Part shown: piece by piece, positions 33,394 to 42,671 of the stretch
Position numbering within the stretch: position 1 is the stretch's first letter
Layout: each line of letters begins with the position of its first letter
Assembly (NCBI RefSeq): GCF_900156805.1
Contig: NZ_FTOQ01000003.1
Location: 124,001-188,000 of the forward strand
Length of the DNA: 64,000 bases
Direction of reading: 5' to 3'
Source: Roseivivax lentus
GTDB lineage: Bacteria > Pseudomonadota > Alphaproteobacteria > Rhodobacterales > Rhodobacteraceae
The notes under the pieces: model-generated
Database searches by the model: none
What the model saw: the letters and a program-made list of their open reading frames with translations, nothing else
Told to the model about the DNA's origin: nothing
Made by a program: the position numbers and the translations under genes

Positions 33394-34337
33394 CATCGGT
33401 GCCGCGGATCGCCGTCATCGGCGCCGGCATGGCCGGTCTGAGCTGCGCGCGCAGCCTCGCGGATCGGGGTTTGTCGGTCGTGGTCTTCGACAAGGGGCGC
33501 GGGATCGGCGGCCGCATGGCCACCCGGCGCGCAGAGCCGGGCTTCCAGTTCGATCACGGCGCGCAATACCTCCGCGCGCGGGGTGAGGCCTTCGCCACGC
33601 TGCTGTCCGAGGCCGAAGCCGCGGGCGCCGTGGCACGCTGGCCGTTGCCCGGCCGCGATGCGGCCTATGTCGGCCTGCCGGGGATGACGGGTCTGCCGAA
33701 GTATCTCGGACGCGGGATCGAGATCCGTCAGGGCGTGCAGGTGGACAGGGTCGTCCCTGTGGGCGACGGCTGGAAGCTGGTCTGGAATGGGGGCGATGCC
33801 CCATTCGACCGCGTCGTCATCACGGCGCCCGCGCCGCAGATCGCGGCGCTTCTGCCCGAGGGCCACGCCTTTGCCGAGGTACTGACCGGGGTCGAGATGG
33901 CGCCCTGCCTGACGCTCATGGCCGGGCTGCCGCAAGGGGCCGAGATGCCTTTCACGCATCGCCGCGCACCCGAAGAGGATATCTCCTGGATCGCCTGCGA
34001 CCAGACCAAGCCGGGGCGGCCCGGCGCCGTCTGCCTTGTGGCGCAGGCCGGTCTGGATTGGAGCTTGCGGCACCTGGAGCTGGACCGCGACGAGATCGCC
34101 GCCGCGATGCTGCCTGCGGTCTCCGCCGCGCTGGGGCGCGATCTGGCGCGCGATGCGGCCTATGTCTCGGCCCATCGCTGGCGCTACGCTTTCGTCGCGG
34201 TGCCGCTCGGCGCGCCTTTCCTCGCCGATAACGCGCAGGGTCTTTTCGCGGGGGGCGATTGGTGTCTGGGCGCCAAGGCCGAAGATGCCTGGACCAGCGG
34301 TCGGGCGGTCGCCGAGGCGGTCCTGCGCGGGCTCTGA
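33390..34337 (+). CDS. FAD-dependent oxidoreductase, renalase-like
   Basis: 315 residues. N-terminal dinucleotide motif RIAVIGAGMAGLSCARSLADRG, then VFDKGRGIGGRMATRR and FDHGAQYLRARG, the fingerprint of the renalase/amine-oxidase-like family; C-terminal GLFAGGDWCLGAKAEDAWTSGRAVAEAV closes the FAD site. GTG start at 33390 is fixed by the family N-terminus and by the GTGA overlap with the DUF427 gene. Substrate unknown; renalase relatives oxidise off-pathway dihydro-NAD isomers. Confidence 0.9.
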   Translation: MTSVPRIAVIGAGMAGLSCARSLADRGLSVVVFDKGRGIGGRMATRRAEPGFQFDHGAQYLRARGEAFATLLSEAEAAGAVARWPLPGRDAAYVGLPGMTGLPKYLGRGIEIRQGVQVDRVVPVGDGWKLVWNGGDAPFDRVVITAPAPQIAALLPEGHAFAEVLTGVEMAPCLTLMAGLPQGAEMPFTHRRAPEEDISWIACDQTKPGRPGAVCLVAQAGLDWSLRHLELDRDEIAAAMLPAVSAALGRDLARDAAYVSAHRWRYAFVAVPLGAPFLADNAQGLFAGGDWCLGAKAEDAWTSGRAVAEAVLRGL

Positions 34338-34362
34338 AAGCGGCGGGCCTGTCGCGGCCCGG

Positions 34363-35802
34363 TCAGGCCTGGAACAGCGGCGTCGAGGCCGCGACGGCCC
34401 ATGCCAGGATCACCCCCGCGCCAAGGCCCGCCCCGACCGGACCGGTCCGTGCGGAGACCCAGCGCGCCATCGTGCCGTAGACCAGCCAGAAGAGCACCAG
34501 CACCGGCAGCACCGTGAATGCCAGACCAAGCTGCGCCGGGCCCAGCGTCATCGCCAGAAGAAGCGCCAGCAGGAACGGCACGCGCAGACCGATCCGCGCG
34601 AGCAGGCCGCGCCCGGCGACAAGCGCGCGGTCGGCCAGCGCGAAAAGCAGCGTCGCGGGCAGCAGCGCGAGCATGAGCGGCAGCCGCGGCCCCGTGGGCA
34701 GGAACGCCGCCCCGTAGCGGTCGAGTGCGATGGCGAATACCCCGAGCCCCCAGGCGATCAGCAGCGCCGCCCCGGCAAGGTCCGGTCCCGTGAGCCGCAT
34801 GCGCGGCCGCAGGATGGCCAGAACGGTCGCGCCCCAGAGGCCGAAGGCGAGCCCCAGCGCGCCGAAGCCCGCCAGCCCGAACAGCGGCAGGCCGGTCACG
34901 GCGACACCCCCCGTCACCAGCGCCGCCGAGGCGGCGGCCATCGCCCTCCGGCGCAGATCGGGGCGGGCGGGCGCGTCGGTGGCAGGAAGACGCGCGGCGA
35001 GGGGCCGGAACAGCACGACAATCGAGACGAGCAGCGCCGCGATCCACGGGCCGGTGAGGGCCGGGGCCACCCGGCCGCCGAGCCAGCCCGCGATTTCCGT
35101 CAGGGTCAGGGGCGCCCAGAGCACGCCCACATGCCCGACCCATGGCGCGCTGACCGCCCGGCGGATGACGCCGTTCCCGGTCACGGTCTCACCTTCCCCG
35201 GCGGGCCGGATCTGGGCCACGACGTCCAGCGCGACATCGCGCAGGCGGCCTTCGGTGGCGCCCGACACGATGAGAAGCCGCTCCGGATGGCTAGCGCTCA
35301 CCGCCTCGGAATACATCGAGATCGCCACCACCGCCTCTGTCGCGGGAAGCCGTGCCGCGGCCCGCACGATCACGTCGGTGGCCATGGAATGTCCGACCAG
35401 CGCGACGCGGGTCAGACCCGTCCGTGCCTGCGCCGCCGACACCACCGCCAGCGTCTGCCGAACGAGGTCCTCGGTCGTCCCGGTCACCGTCTCGACCGCC
35501 GGCGACAGCGGTGTCTCGTGGCGTCCATGGCCGTAATAATCGAAGGCAACGACGGTATGCCCCGCCCGCGCGAGGGTCAGCGAGATCGCCTCCATCATCT
35601 GGCGCGACCCAGCAAAGCCATGCGAGACGATGACCAGCAGGCCGGTATCCGCCTCGCCGGTATAGATCGTTGCGGGTGTCTCTTGGAACAGGACCTCTTC
35701 GATCCCGACCGCGCCGCGGGCCCGTTCGAGGAGGACGACCGACCACAGGGCGACCGCAAGGGCAATGATCGGGATCAGGACGGATGGGCGCAGGACTGGC
35801 AT
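34363..35802 (-). CDS. Alpha/beta hydrolase fused to a membrane domain
   Basis: 479 residues. N-terminal anchor (about 7-25). A hydrolase domain of about 200 residues with LVIVSHGFAGSRQMME (oxyanion strand), FDYYGHGRHE and nucleophile elbow VALVGHSMATDVIV (Ser in GHSMA). After residue 230 come about seven hydrophobic segments to the end, with no soluble domain left. The combination implies a periplasmic or cytoplasmic esterase/lipase held by its own membrane domain. Substrate unknown. Confidence 0.78.
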   Translation of the reverse strand: MPVLRPSVLIPIIALAVALWSVVLLERARGAVGIEEVLFQETPATIYTGEADTGLLVIVSHGFAGSRQMMEAISLTLARAGHTVVAFDYYGHGRHETPLSPAVETVTGTTEDLVRQTLAVVSAAQARTGLTRVALVGHSMATDVIVRAAARLPATEAVVAISMYSEAVSASHPERLLIVSGATEGRLRDVALDVVAQIRPAGEGETVTGNGVIRRAVSAPWVGHVGVLWAPLTLTEIAGWLGGRVAPALTGPWIAALLVSIVVLFRPLAARLPATDAPARPDLRRRAMAAASAALVTGGVAVTGLPLFGLAGFGALGLAFGLWGATVLAILRPRMRLTGPDLAGAALLIAWGLGVFAIALDRYGAAFLPTGPRLPLMLALLPATLLFALADRALVAGRGLLARIGLRVPFLLALLLAMTLGPAQLGLAFTVLPVLVLFWLVYGTMARWVSARTGPVGAGLGAGVILAWAVAASTPLFQA

Positions 35803-35849
35803 GGACGCTTATGTGGCGTTCGCCTGCGCGGAGGCTATATCTTTTTCGA

Positions 35850-35884
35850 CCCCCGGGGCCGCGACTTGCGCAACGCCCCGGGGG
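35850..35884. repeat. 10-bp inverted repeat in divergent promoter region
   Basis: CCCCCGGGGC (35850-35859) and GCCCCGGGGG (35875-35884) are perfect complements around a 15-base loop, between divergent genes. Could be a transcription barrier or leader hairpin for the minus-strand hydrolase gene. Confidence 0.5.
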
Positions 35885-35956
35885 CAGGAGATCGGCCCCG
35901 TGAGACGGCGGCAGCCTGCGGATGATCCCGGCCCCGCGAACGAAGGAGACGGCTTG

Positions 35957-36028
35957 ATGCGAGACCAGCGAAGCACCGCCATCGCGCCCTGCGACGCGAC
36001 CACGCCCGACCTGCCGGTCGGCAGATGA
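35957..36028 (+). CDS. 23-residue ORF coupled to membrane-protein gene
   Basis: ATG at 35957 behind a strong AAGGAG (8-base spacing). It encodes MRDQRSTAIAPCDATTPDLP and three more residues, then TGA overlapping the next ATG (ATGA at 36025-36028). The good ribosome site belongs to this ORF, not to the membrane protein, which lacks one, so translation of the latter probably depends on it. Leader peptide or tiny protein; no family known. Confidence 0.55.
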   Translation: MRDQRSTAIAPCDATTPDLPVGR

Positions 36029-36345
36029 TCGCGGCCGGGTATTTCCTTCTTCTCAGCGCGGCGCTGCACGTTCTGGGCAGCGTCCTGTCGGGCTTCAGTC
36101 CGGTCGGGCTGTTCCTGCTGTTCCCCGCCGTGCTCTATACGGGGTTCTTCTTCGGCCTGCGCGCCGCGCTCGTCTGGGTGGCCTGGCTTGCGCTCGTCTG
36201 CATGCTGGGCGGCATGGCAGGCACGGCGCTGGAGCTTGCCAAAGCCTCGACGGTTCCGGATTGGATCCTGGTCGGTGTGCTGATCGCCGATCTCGGCGCG
36301 GCGGTGATGCTGGTCCGGGCGCTCTGGCCGGCGCGGGCCGGCTGA
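36025..36345 (+). CDS. Small membrane protein, unknown
   Basis: 106 residues with four hydrophobic segments and almost no soluble part (MIAAGYFLLLSAALHVLGSVLSGF ... DLGAAVMLVRALWPARAG). No motif recognised. Its ATG overlaps the stop of a 23-residue upstream ORF that carries the only good ribosome site. Convergent with pccR, 44 bases apart. Confidence 0.7.
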   Translation: MIAAGYFLLLSAALHVLGSVLSGFSPVGLFLLFPAVLYTGFFFGLRAALVWVAWLALVCMLGGMAGTALELAKASTVPDWILVGVLIADLGAAVMLVRALWPARAG

Positions 36346-36389
36346 GCCAGGGCCGGGCCGGGCGGACTGCGCCCCCTGTCCCCGCGACG

Positions 36390-37787
36390 CTATTCCACCT
36401 CGTAGGGCAGGATCCCCCGGTGATCGGGCGCGATGGCGAGCGGGCGCTCCAGCGGCGGTACCGAGCGCTGATGGCATTCGCGGCGCTCGCAGATGCGGCA
36501 GGAGATGCCGATCGGCTCGAAGGCCTCGGCGCGGGTCACGTCCAGCCCGTCCGCATAGACCAGCGCGCCCGCATGGGTCACTTCGCAGCCCAACGCGATG
36601 GCATAGCGGCGCACGGGCGCATCGAAATGCCCGCCGGGCTTCGAGACGTCCCGCGCGAGGCTGATATACCGCACCCCGTCGGGCGTTTCGGCCAGTTGCC
36701 GCAGGAAGCGGCCCGGCGTCTCGAAGGCGCGGTGCACGTTCCATAACGGGCAGGCGCCGCCGAACCGGGCGAATTGCAGCCGTGTGGCGGAATGGCGCTT
36801 GGTGATGGTGCCGGCCTGATCGACGCGCACGAAGAAGAAGGGGATGCCCTTGGCGCCCGGCCGCTGCAGGGTCGACAGCCGGTGCGCCACCTGTTCGATC
36901 GAGGCATGGAACCGCGCCGAGAGCAGTTCGAGGTCGTGCCGCACCTCCTGCGCCGCTGCGAGGAATGCCCGATAGGGCATGAGGGCAGCGCCGGCGAAGT
37001 AATTGGCCAGACCGATCTTGGCGATGGCGCGCGCGCTGTCGGACTGGAAGCGTGCAAGATCGAGCGTCGCCTCCAGAAGCTTGTCGTGCTGGATCAGCGC
37101 GAGTTGCAGCAGCAGCTGGAAGGTCTGCGTCTCGGGCGGCACCAGCGCCGAGATATTGAGCCGCCTGAGCGCGGGATCGTAATGCCGGAGCGTGGTGTCG
37201 CGTAGAAAGCGCGTCTCGATGCCGAGGCCCGCGAAATGCTGGACCAGCGCGCGGCGCGGATCCTCGCCCTTTTGCAGCAGTTTCGAGGCGTTCTCGCCCG
37301 CGCGGTCCACCGGATCGATGTAATTGTCGCAATAATGAAAGAAGTCGCGCACCTCTTCCCAGGGTGAGGGCGCGAGCTGCGCGCCCTCGCGCCCCAGCGC
37401 CTCGTCGAGCGAGGCCAGCCGCTCATGGGTCTGGCGGTAGGCGCGGTGCAGTTCCAGGAAGGCCCGGGCGAGCGACGGGGCGTTCGATGCGGTCAGCCGC
37501 AGATCGGCCAAGGGGGCGGTGTCGGTGAAGACCGGATCGGCCAGCGCCTCGCGCATGTCGGTGATCAGCCGCTCCGCATCGCCCTGGCCCAGCTCGGTCA
37601 CGTCGAAGCCGAATTCCTGCGCCAGCGCCAGCATCACCGTCGAGGAGACCGGGCGATTGTTGTTCTCCATCTGGTTGAGATAGGGCAGGGAGACCCCCAG
37701 CTTGGCGGCGAAATCCTTCTGGGTCAGGTTCAGCCGCTGGCGCAATTCGCGCAGCTTCGCCCCGGCATAAAGTTTCTGTTGAGCCAT
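36390..37787 (-). CDS. pccR: PccR, short-chain fatty acyl-CoA regulator (ScfR family)
   Basis: 465 residues. XRE helix-turn-helix at the N-terminus (LRELRQRLNLTQKDFAAKLGVSLPYLNQMENNNRPVS), a long central IrrE/ScfR ligand region, and a C-terminal Cys cluster ISCRICERRECHQR. This is the build of PccR, PrpQ and RamB, which sense short-chain acyl-CoA. PccR of Rhodobacter sphaeroides is known to control pccB through TTTGCAAA boxes. Here pccB is 1.5 kb away with such boxes in front, and two perfect boxes lie just ahead of pccR itself, suggesting self-control. Start at MAQQKLYAGAKL. Confidence 0.9.
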   Translation of the reverse strand: MAQQKLYAGAKLRELRQRLNLTQKDFAAKLGVSLPYLNQMENNNRPVSSTVMLALAQEFGFDVTELGQGDAERLITDMREALADPVFTDTAPLADLRLTASNAPSLARAFLELHRAYRQTHERLASLDEALGREGAQLAPSPWEEVRDFFHYCDNYIDPVDRAGENASKLLQKGEDPRRALVQHFAGLGIETRFLRDTTLRHYDPALRRLNISALVPPETQTFQLLLQLALIQHDKLLEATLDLARFQSDSARAIAKIGLANYFAGAALMPYRAFLAAAQEVRHDLELLSARFHASIEQVAHRLSTLQRPGAKGIPFFFVRVDQAGTITKRHSATRLQFARFGGACPLWNVHRAFETPGRFLRQLAETPDGVRYISLARDVSKPGGHFDAPVRRYAIALGCEVTHAGALVYADGLDVTRAEAFEPIGISCRICERRECHQRSVPPLERPLAIAPDHRGILPYEVE

Positions 37788-37798
37788 GTCGCGCCGCC

Positions 37799-37828
37799 TT
37801 TGCAAAAGTGCTGACGCAAGTTTGCAAA
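37799..37828 (-). promoter_or_regulatory. Two TTTGCAAA boxes ahead of pccR
   Basis: Perfect palindromic octamers TTTGCAAA at 37799-37806 and 37821-37828, 14 bases apart, 12-41 bases upstream of the pccR start. The octamer is the known PccR operator half. They fill the gap between the MFS stop and pccR, so they probably mark an autoregulated internal promoter or block read-through. Confidence 0.75.
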
Positions 37829-37832
37829 AAGA

Positions 37833-39059
37833 TCAGGCCCGGTCCAGCCGGTTCAGCTGCCGTTCGCGGCGGATCACCACGACGATCGACACGACGCCGA
37901 GGATCGCGGTGCTCATCTGCAGCCACAGAAGCGGCCAGGGCCCGGTGCCGGGCTGCAGCAAGAGCCCCGCCAGCGCCGACATCGCCGCGCCAAGCCCGAT
38001 CATGATCGCCCCCGCAAGGCCCGAAGCCGTGCCCGCCAGATGCGGCCGGACGGACAGGGCGCCCGCCGTGGCATTGGGGATCGTCATGCCGTTGCCGATG
38101 CCGACGAAACACATGAAGCCGAAGAAGGACGCGGCCGAGCCCTGGCCCAGGGCGAAGATGAGCATCGACGCGCCGATGCCCGCCCCGTTGATCAGCGCGC
38201 CGATCAGCACCATCCGGTTGACGCCCACATCCTGGCTGAACCGCCCCGAGAGGTAATTGCCCATGAAATATCCCACCGCCGGGATGCCGAAATAGATGCC
38301 GAGCTGCGCGGGTGTCAGCCCGAAGACTTCCGAGCCCACGAAGGGCGCGCCGCCGAGATAGGAAAAGAACGCCCCCGACGACATGCCCGCCGCCAGCGCG
38401 TAGCCCCAGAAGCGCGGCGAGCGGAAGAGTTCGGGATATTCCCGGAATTGCTGGATCAGCGTCAGCCCCGAGGGCCGCGCGGTCTCGCCGAGGTCGCGCC
38501 AGGCCAGCCAGAACAGCGCCAGCCCGAGGATCAGCAGAAGCCAGAAATTGGCCTGCCAGCCGAAGACCTCGTCGAGCACGCCGCCGATGGCCGGGCCGAT
38601 CATCGGCACCACCGCCATGCCCATGGTGACATAGCCGATCATCGAGGCCGCCTGGTTCTGCGGGACCATGTCGCGCACCACGGCCCGGCTCAGCACCATC
38701 GCGGTGACGATGGCCGCCTGCATCATCCGGAAGCCCAGAAAGACCCAGATATCGGTGGCCAGCACGCAGCCGAGCGTGGCAAGGCAGAAGACCGCGATGC
38801 CGCCCAGGATCACCGGGCGCCGTCCCATCTTGTCCGAGATCGGCCCCACGAGGACCTGCAGCACCGCGTTCACCGCCAGGTAGACCGCCACCGACAGCTG
38901 GATCAGCCGGTATTCGGTGTCGAAAAATGCGGTCATCTTCGGCAGGCTCGGTAGGAAGATGTTCATGGCCAGCGCCGAGATTCCCGCAAGCAGGATCAGG
39001 GTGGCGATATGCGGTGGGCTCGTCCGGTCGAGAAAGCGGACGCTGTTGCGGTGGTCCAT
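37833..39059 (-). CDS. MFS multidrug-type transporter (Bcr/CflA family)
   Basis: 408 residues with twelve hydrophobic segments. MFS motif A between helices 2 and 3 reads [16 protein letters not shown]; the drug:H+ antiporter motif is visible as [22 protein letters not shown] and [25 protein letters not shown]. This is the Bcr/CflA group of drug or metabolite exporters. Start at MDHRNSVRF (39059), divergent from pccB. It may be transcribed with pccR downstream. Confidence 0.9.
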   Translation of the reverse strand: MDHRNSVRFLDRTSPPHIATLILLAGISALAMNIFLPSLPKMTAFFDTEYRLIQLSVAVYLAVNAVLQVLVGPISDKMGRRPVILGGIAVFCLATLGCVLATDIWVFLGFRMMQAAIVTAMVLSRAVVRDMVPQNQAASMIGYVTMGMAVVPMIGPAIGGVLDEVFGWQANFWLLLILGLALFWLAWRDLGETARPSGLTLIQQFREYPELFRSPRFWGYALAAGMSSGAFFSYLGGAPFVGSEVFGLTPAQLGIYFGIPAVGYFMGNYLSGRFSQDVGVNRMVLIGALINGAGIGASMLIFALGQGSAASFFGFMCFVGIGNGMTIPNATAGALSVRPHLAGTASGLAGAIMIGLGAAMSALAGLLLQPGTGPWPLLWLQMSTAILGVVSIVVVIRRERQLNRLDRA

Positions 39060-39136
39060 GGCAAGCGATCTAGGCAAGCGCGGCGGCAAAGTCCATTGGC
39101 GCGACATCGGCCCGGGGCCCGTTCCCGCGCGCGTGC

Positions 39137-39192
39137 TTCGCAATATTGCAATTAGCGATCCGCACGTTTTCCATTATTTGCAAATTTGCGGT
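39137..39192 (+). promoter_or_regulatory. PccR operator boxes ahead of pccB
   Basis: Two tandem double boxes: TTCGCAAT-ATTGCAAT (39137-39152) and TTTGCAAA-TTTGCGGT (39177-39192), 64-119 bases before the pccB ATG, in an AT-rich pocket between divergent MFS and pccB genes. The perfect TTTGCAAA matches the boxes at pccR. In R. sphaeroides mutation of such motifs removes acetate/propionate control of pccB. Confidence 0.75.
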
Positions 39193-39255
39193 ATTTTTCT
39201 TGTCGCCTGCACCGGCTTTTGGCAAAGCGGAGGGGACCGGACCAGGGAGCGGGCG

Positions 39256-40788
39256 ATGAAAGACATTCTTCAGGTACTCGAGAACCGGCGCGCCGAGGCG
39301 CGTCTCGGCGGCGGCGAAAAGCGCGTCGATGCCCAGCACGCCAAGGGCAAGCTGACCGCGCGCGAACGGATCGACCTGCTGCTCGACGAGGATTCTTTCG
39401 AGGAATTCGACATGTTCGTCGCTCATCGCTGCACCGATTTCGGCATGGAGAAGAACCGCCCCTACAGCGACGGCGTCGTCACCGGCTGGGGCACGATCAA
39501 TGGCCGCATGGTCTACGTGTTCAGCCAGGATTTCACCGTGCTCGGCGGTTCGGTCTCGGCGACCCACGCGCAGAAGATCTGCAAGATCATGGACATGGCG
39601 ATGCAGAACGGCGCGCCGGTGATCGGCCTGAACGATTCGGGCGGCGCGCGCATCCAGGAAGGCGTCGACAGCCTCGCGGGTTACGGCGAGGTCTTCCAGC
39701 GCAACATCATGGCCTCGGGCGTGGTCCCGCAGATCTCGGTCATCATGGGCCCTTGTGCGGGCGGGGCGGTCTATTCGCCGGCGATGACCGACTTCATCTT
39801 CATGGTGAAGGACAGCTCCTACATGTTCGTCACGGGGCCGGACGTGGTGAAGACCGTCACCAACGAGGTCGTCTCCGCCGAAGAACTGGGCGGTGCCACG
39901 ACCCATACCCGCAAGTCCTCGGTCGCCGATTGCGCCTTCGAGAACGATGTCGAGGCGCTGGCCGAAGTGCGCCGCCTAGTGGATTTCCTGCCGCTCAACA
40001 ACCGCGAGAAGCCGCCCGTGCGGCCCTTCTTCGACGAGCCCGGCCGCGTCGAGGCCTCGCTCGATACGCTGGTGCCGGAAAACGCCAACACGCCCTATGA
40101 CATGAAAGAGCTGATCCACAAGGTCGCCGACGAGGGCGATTTCTACGAGATCCAGGCGGAATTCGCGAAGAACATCATCACCGGCTTCATCCGCCTCGAA
40201 GGGCAGACAGTGGGCGTGGTGGCGAACCAGCCGATGGTGCTCGCGGGATGCCTCGACATCGACAGCGCGCGCAAGGCGGCGCGCTTCGTGCGCTTCTGCG
40301 ACGCCTTCGAGATCCCGATCCTGACCTTCATCGACGTGCCGGGCTTCCTGCCGGGGACCGGCCAGGAAGTGGGCGGCGTCATCAAGCACGGCGCGAAGCT
40401 GCTCTTCGCCTATGGCGAAGCCACGGTGCCGAAGGTGACGGTCATCACCCGCAAGGCCTATGGCGGCGCCTATGTGGTGATGTCCTCCAAGCATCTGCGC
40501 GGCGATTTCAACTATGCCTGGCCCACCGCCGAGATCGCGGTGATGGGCGCCAAGGGCGCGACCGAGATCATCCATCGCGCCGATCTTGGCGATGCCGAGA
40601 AGATCGCGGCCCATACCGCCAGCTACGAGGACCGCTTCGCCAATCCCTTCGTCGCCGCCGAACGGGGCTTCATCGACGAGGTGATCCAGCCGCATTCGAC
40701 CCGGCGCCGGGTGAGCAGGGCCTTCGCGGCGCTGCGCGGCAAGAAGCGCCAGAACCCGTGGAAGAAGCACGACAACATCCCGCTCTGA
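39256..40788 (+). CDS. pccB: Propionyl-CoA carboxylase beta subunit
   Basis: 510 residues, the usual PccB size. Carboxyltransferase subunit that moves CO2 from biotin on PccA to propionyl-CoA, giving methylmalonyl-CoA. Family landmarks: [66 protein letters not shown], and the C-terminal domain [29 protein letters not shown] with [15 protein letters not shown] forming the second oxyanion hole. ATG at 39256 behind AGGGAG; an upstream in-frame extension crosses the operator region and is rejected. Confidence 0.97.
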   Translation: MKDILQVLENRRAEARLGGGEKRVDAQHAKGKLTARERIDLLLDEDSFEEFDMFVAHRCTDFGMEKNRPYSDGVVTGWGTINGRMVYVFSQDFTVLGGSVSATHAQKICKIMDMAMQNGAPVIGLNDSGGARIQEGVDSLAGYGEVFQRNIMASGVVPQISVIMGPCAGGAVYSPAMTDFIFMVKDSSYMFVTGPDVVKTVTNEVVSAEELGGATTHTRKSSVADCAFENDVEALAEVRRLVDFLPLNNREKPPVRPFFDEPGRVEASLDTLVPENANTPYDMKELIHKVADEGDFYEIQAEFAKNIITGFIRLEGQTVGVVANQPMVLAGCLDIDSARKAARFVRFCDAFEIPILTFIDVPGFLPGTGQEVGGVIKHGAKLLFAYGEATVPKVTVITRKAYGGAYVVMSSKHLRGDFNYAWPTAEIAVMGAKGATEIIHRADLGDAEKIAAHTASYEDRFANPFVAAERGFIDEVIQPHSTRRRVSRAFAALRGKKRQNPWKKHDNIPL

Positions 40789-41094
40789 GGTGATTCGCTG
40801 CGTCCCGGGCAGATATGCGGATTTCTGCGCAGATTCGAGCGGATTGAGGAATAAATGACCACTTTACCGACCATATGGCTAAAAATCGGGCTTGATGTGT
40901 CGCTGCGCATTGGTCACTCTCCGACCAACCGCTTAAGGGCTGAGCATCACGCGAATGATGTGCGCCCGGCCCGGGTTGCGCAAAGCGCGCCCGGTGCGAC
41001 AAGCGCACAAGACGCGGGTTCGTCCCGCCTTTCGGCAGCCCCGGCGGGAGGAGCCCGGAAACGGGGCCAGGGCTGCCACCCCCTTTCACCGATC
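40789..41094 (+). other. Gene-free stretch behind pccB
   Basis: 306 bases. Early part is AT-richer (GGAATAAATGACCACTTTACC) and might contain the promoter of the next gene. Two inverted repeats lie near the end: GCGGG-TTCGT-CCCGC (41024-41038 area) and GGCAGCCC/GGGCTGCC (41034-41041 with 41070-41077). No gene could be supported. Confidence 0.4.
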
Positions 41095-41511
41095 ATGTCG
41101 CCGCGCGGGATGCCCGGCATGGCCCGTCTCGCGGCCGGTCTCGCCTTGCTGCTGCCCGGCGCGGCTGCCGCGCTCGAGGAGCCGATCCCCCTGCCATCGG
41201 GGCTCGTCGCGGATTTCCAGGAATTGCGCATCGAGACGCGCGAGGGGCAGGGCGCCCTGGCGCGCTTCCGCTTCGTTGCCCAGAACCTCGGCGAGACGGC
41301 GCCCGACCTGGACGTGCTCTCGGCGGATATGGACTTTCTGTGCGACCAGGTCGCGCTGCCCTCGATCCCGGTGGAATATCCCGATCCCGGCCAGATCGTC
41401 ATCTCGATCGGCGCCGCGCCGACCGAGTTCGGCGTCTCCCGCCCCGACATCCTGCAGGTCTTCGAATCCTATCGAATCGAAGAGGATCGCTGCATGTGGG
41501 AGGCCTTTTGA
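41095..41511 (+). CDS. Small exported protein, DUF6497-like
   Basis: 138 residues from ATG at 41095 (also possible: 41110 or 41119). A signal peptide MARLAAGLALLLPGAAAALEE is clear. The mature part (about 110 residues) is beta-rich: FQELRIETREGQGALARFRFVAQNL...DMDFLCDQVALPSIP...DPGQIVISIGAAPTEFGVSRPDILQVFESYRIEEDRCMWEAF, with two Cys that could pair in the periplasm. Similar small exported proteins occur beside pccB in Rhodobacterales; function unknown. The DUF number is from memory and should be checked. Confidence 0.65.
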   Translation: MSPRGMPGMARLAAGLALLLPGAAAALEEPIPLPSGLVADFQELRIETREGQGALARFRFVAQNLGETAPDLDVLSADMDFLCDQVALPSIPVEYPDPGQIVISIGAAPTEFGVSRPDILQVFESYRIEEDRCMWEAF

Positions 41512-41725
41512 TGCGCCCACAAGATATTGTTTTTCCATACGGTCTTGCCCCGGTCTTTGCGTCTTTCCGACCACAAGTGGCGGGCCTTCGCCGGTCGAGA
41601 TGTATTTGCCCGAACAATTCGGCTATGCTCGCCCGCGGTTGCCTCCAAGGAACCGATACCAAGACCAATCACGGGCCGATGGCTGAGGCAGCGTTTCGCC
41701 CGTACCACGGAAACAGGAGACAGAA

Positions 41726-41872
41726 ATGTCCAAGAGCATCAAGCTTCTCGCTCTCTTCGGCTTCGTCACCACGCTGGCCGCTTGCGGTCAGCAGTCGACC
41801 GAAGAAGAGTTCATCATTGTCGAGCCGGAGCCGATTTCGGTCGAGCCCGTCTACACCGGCAAGTACAAGTAA
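41726..41872 (+). CDS. 48-residue lipoprotein
   Basis: Short gene with a good ribosome site (AGGAG, 8 bases before ATG). MSKSIKLLALFGFVTTLAAC is a lipoprotein signal with Cys20, followed by a 28-residue acidic peptide GQQSTEEEFIIVEPEPISVE ending TGKYK. A terminator hairpin follows 8 bases after the stop. Codon use matches its neighbours. Probably an outer- or inner-membrane micro-lipoprotein of unknown role. Confidence 0.75.
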   Translation: MSKSIKLLALFGFVTTLAACGQQSTEEEFIIVEPEPISVEPVYTGKYK

Positions 41873-41880
41873 GAACGACC

Positions 41881-41906
41881 GGGGGCGGGCCTTCGGGGCC
41901 GCCCCC
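41881..41906 (+). terminator. Terminator hairpin behind micro-lipoprotein gene
   Basis: GGGGGCGGGCC-TTCG-GGGCCGCCCCC, eleven-base arms with one mismatch and a stable TTCG tetraloop. Only two T follow, so termination is probable but not strong. Confidence 0.65.
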
Positions 41907-41956
41907 TTCGCGCCGCGCATTGCGACATGGCTCTCCGCAGCGACGGGGGCGCGCCC

Positions 41957-42316
41957 ATGATCAAGCATCGCGGCTTTCCCGGCCGGCTGCCGGGCACCGA
42001 TTTCCAGTTCACCCTGCGCCGCGCCAACCCCAAGGGGGCGACGCCGATCATCCGGCGCGATCGCTTCGCCGATCGCCGGGCGCCCGACAAGCGGGCGGAT
42101 CTGTGGTTCATGGCGGCGCTGTGGGACCATTTCGGCACCGAACCCTTCGAACGCGGCAACCTCGATGCGGGGCGTCTGTCCTGGCTGTTCGGGCGTGAAG
42201 TGCTGGCCTTCGACGACCCGTTCGATCCCACCGATTACGAGGCGCGGCTCATTATCGACGAGCGCGCCGCCCGTGCGTCCTTTCCCGACGCCATCGACGG
42301 GGATCTTTGGGCATGA
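41957..42316 (+). CDS. Hypothetical protein between pccB and pccA
   Basis: 119 residues from ATG 41957 (a start 30 bases upstream is possible). Soluble, rich in Arg, Asp and Phe: KHRGFPGRLPGTDFQFTLRRANPKG...DRFADRRAPDKRADLWFMAALWDHFGTEPFERGNLDAGRLSWLFGREVLAFDDPFDPTDYEARL. No motif recognised and no signal peptide. It is followed by a good terminator at 42484-42527. Confidence 0.6.
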   Translation: MIKHRGFPGRLPGTDFQFTLRRANPKGATPIIRRDRFADRRAPDKRADLWFMAALWDHFGTEPFERGNLDAGRLSWLFGREVLAFDDPFDPTDYEARLIIDERAARASFPDAIDGDLWA

Positions 42317-42671
42317 ATATGCCGATGATCGCACACTTTAAGCGGGAAAAGGCCGATTTCCGCTCAGGCGATTTTTCGCGCTTTTCCGCGAGGATTTCGC
42401 GTGCCAACGTTTGGATGTCCCCAAAGGGGTCGCACCCGGTGAGGCGGTCTTGCACGCTTTCATCTCACCGTTACCCTTCCCCTACCGGGCGGTTCAGTCC
42501 ATCCCCGAACTGGCCGCCCGGTCTTTTCCCTCACACCGCCGGAGCAATCCGAGATTTTGCGCTGGAAACCGCCGAAACGAATGCATCTTGCGTTTTTCGG
42601 TGGAACTCCGCTCATGTCGCGGATGTTATCCCGGTACAGCAAAAACAAGTATCTCCGAGGGAGCACAACTC
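42317..42671 (+). other. Intergenic region before glycine-zipper lipoprotein
   Basis: 355 bases with one clear element, the terminator at 42484-42527. The AT-richer end (CGGTACAGCAAAAACAAGTATC) just before the lipoprotein gene probably holds its promoter and leader. No further gene seen. Confidence 0.5.
42484..42527 (+). terminator. Terminator with T run
   Basis: Arms ACCGGGCGG (42484-42492) and CCGCCCGGT (42514-42522) are perfect complements; the 21-base loop can pair further (CAGT/ACTG). CTTTT follows at 42523-42527. Confidence 0.65.
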
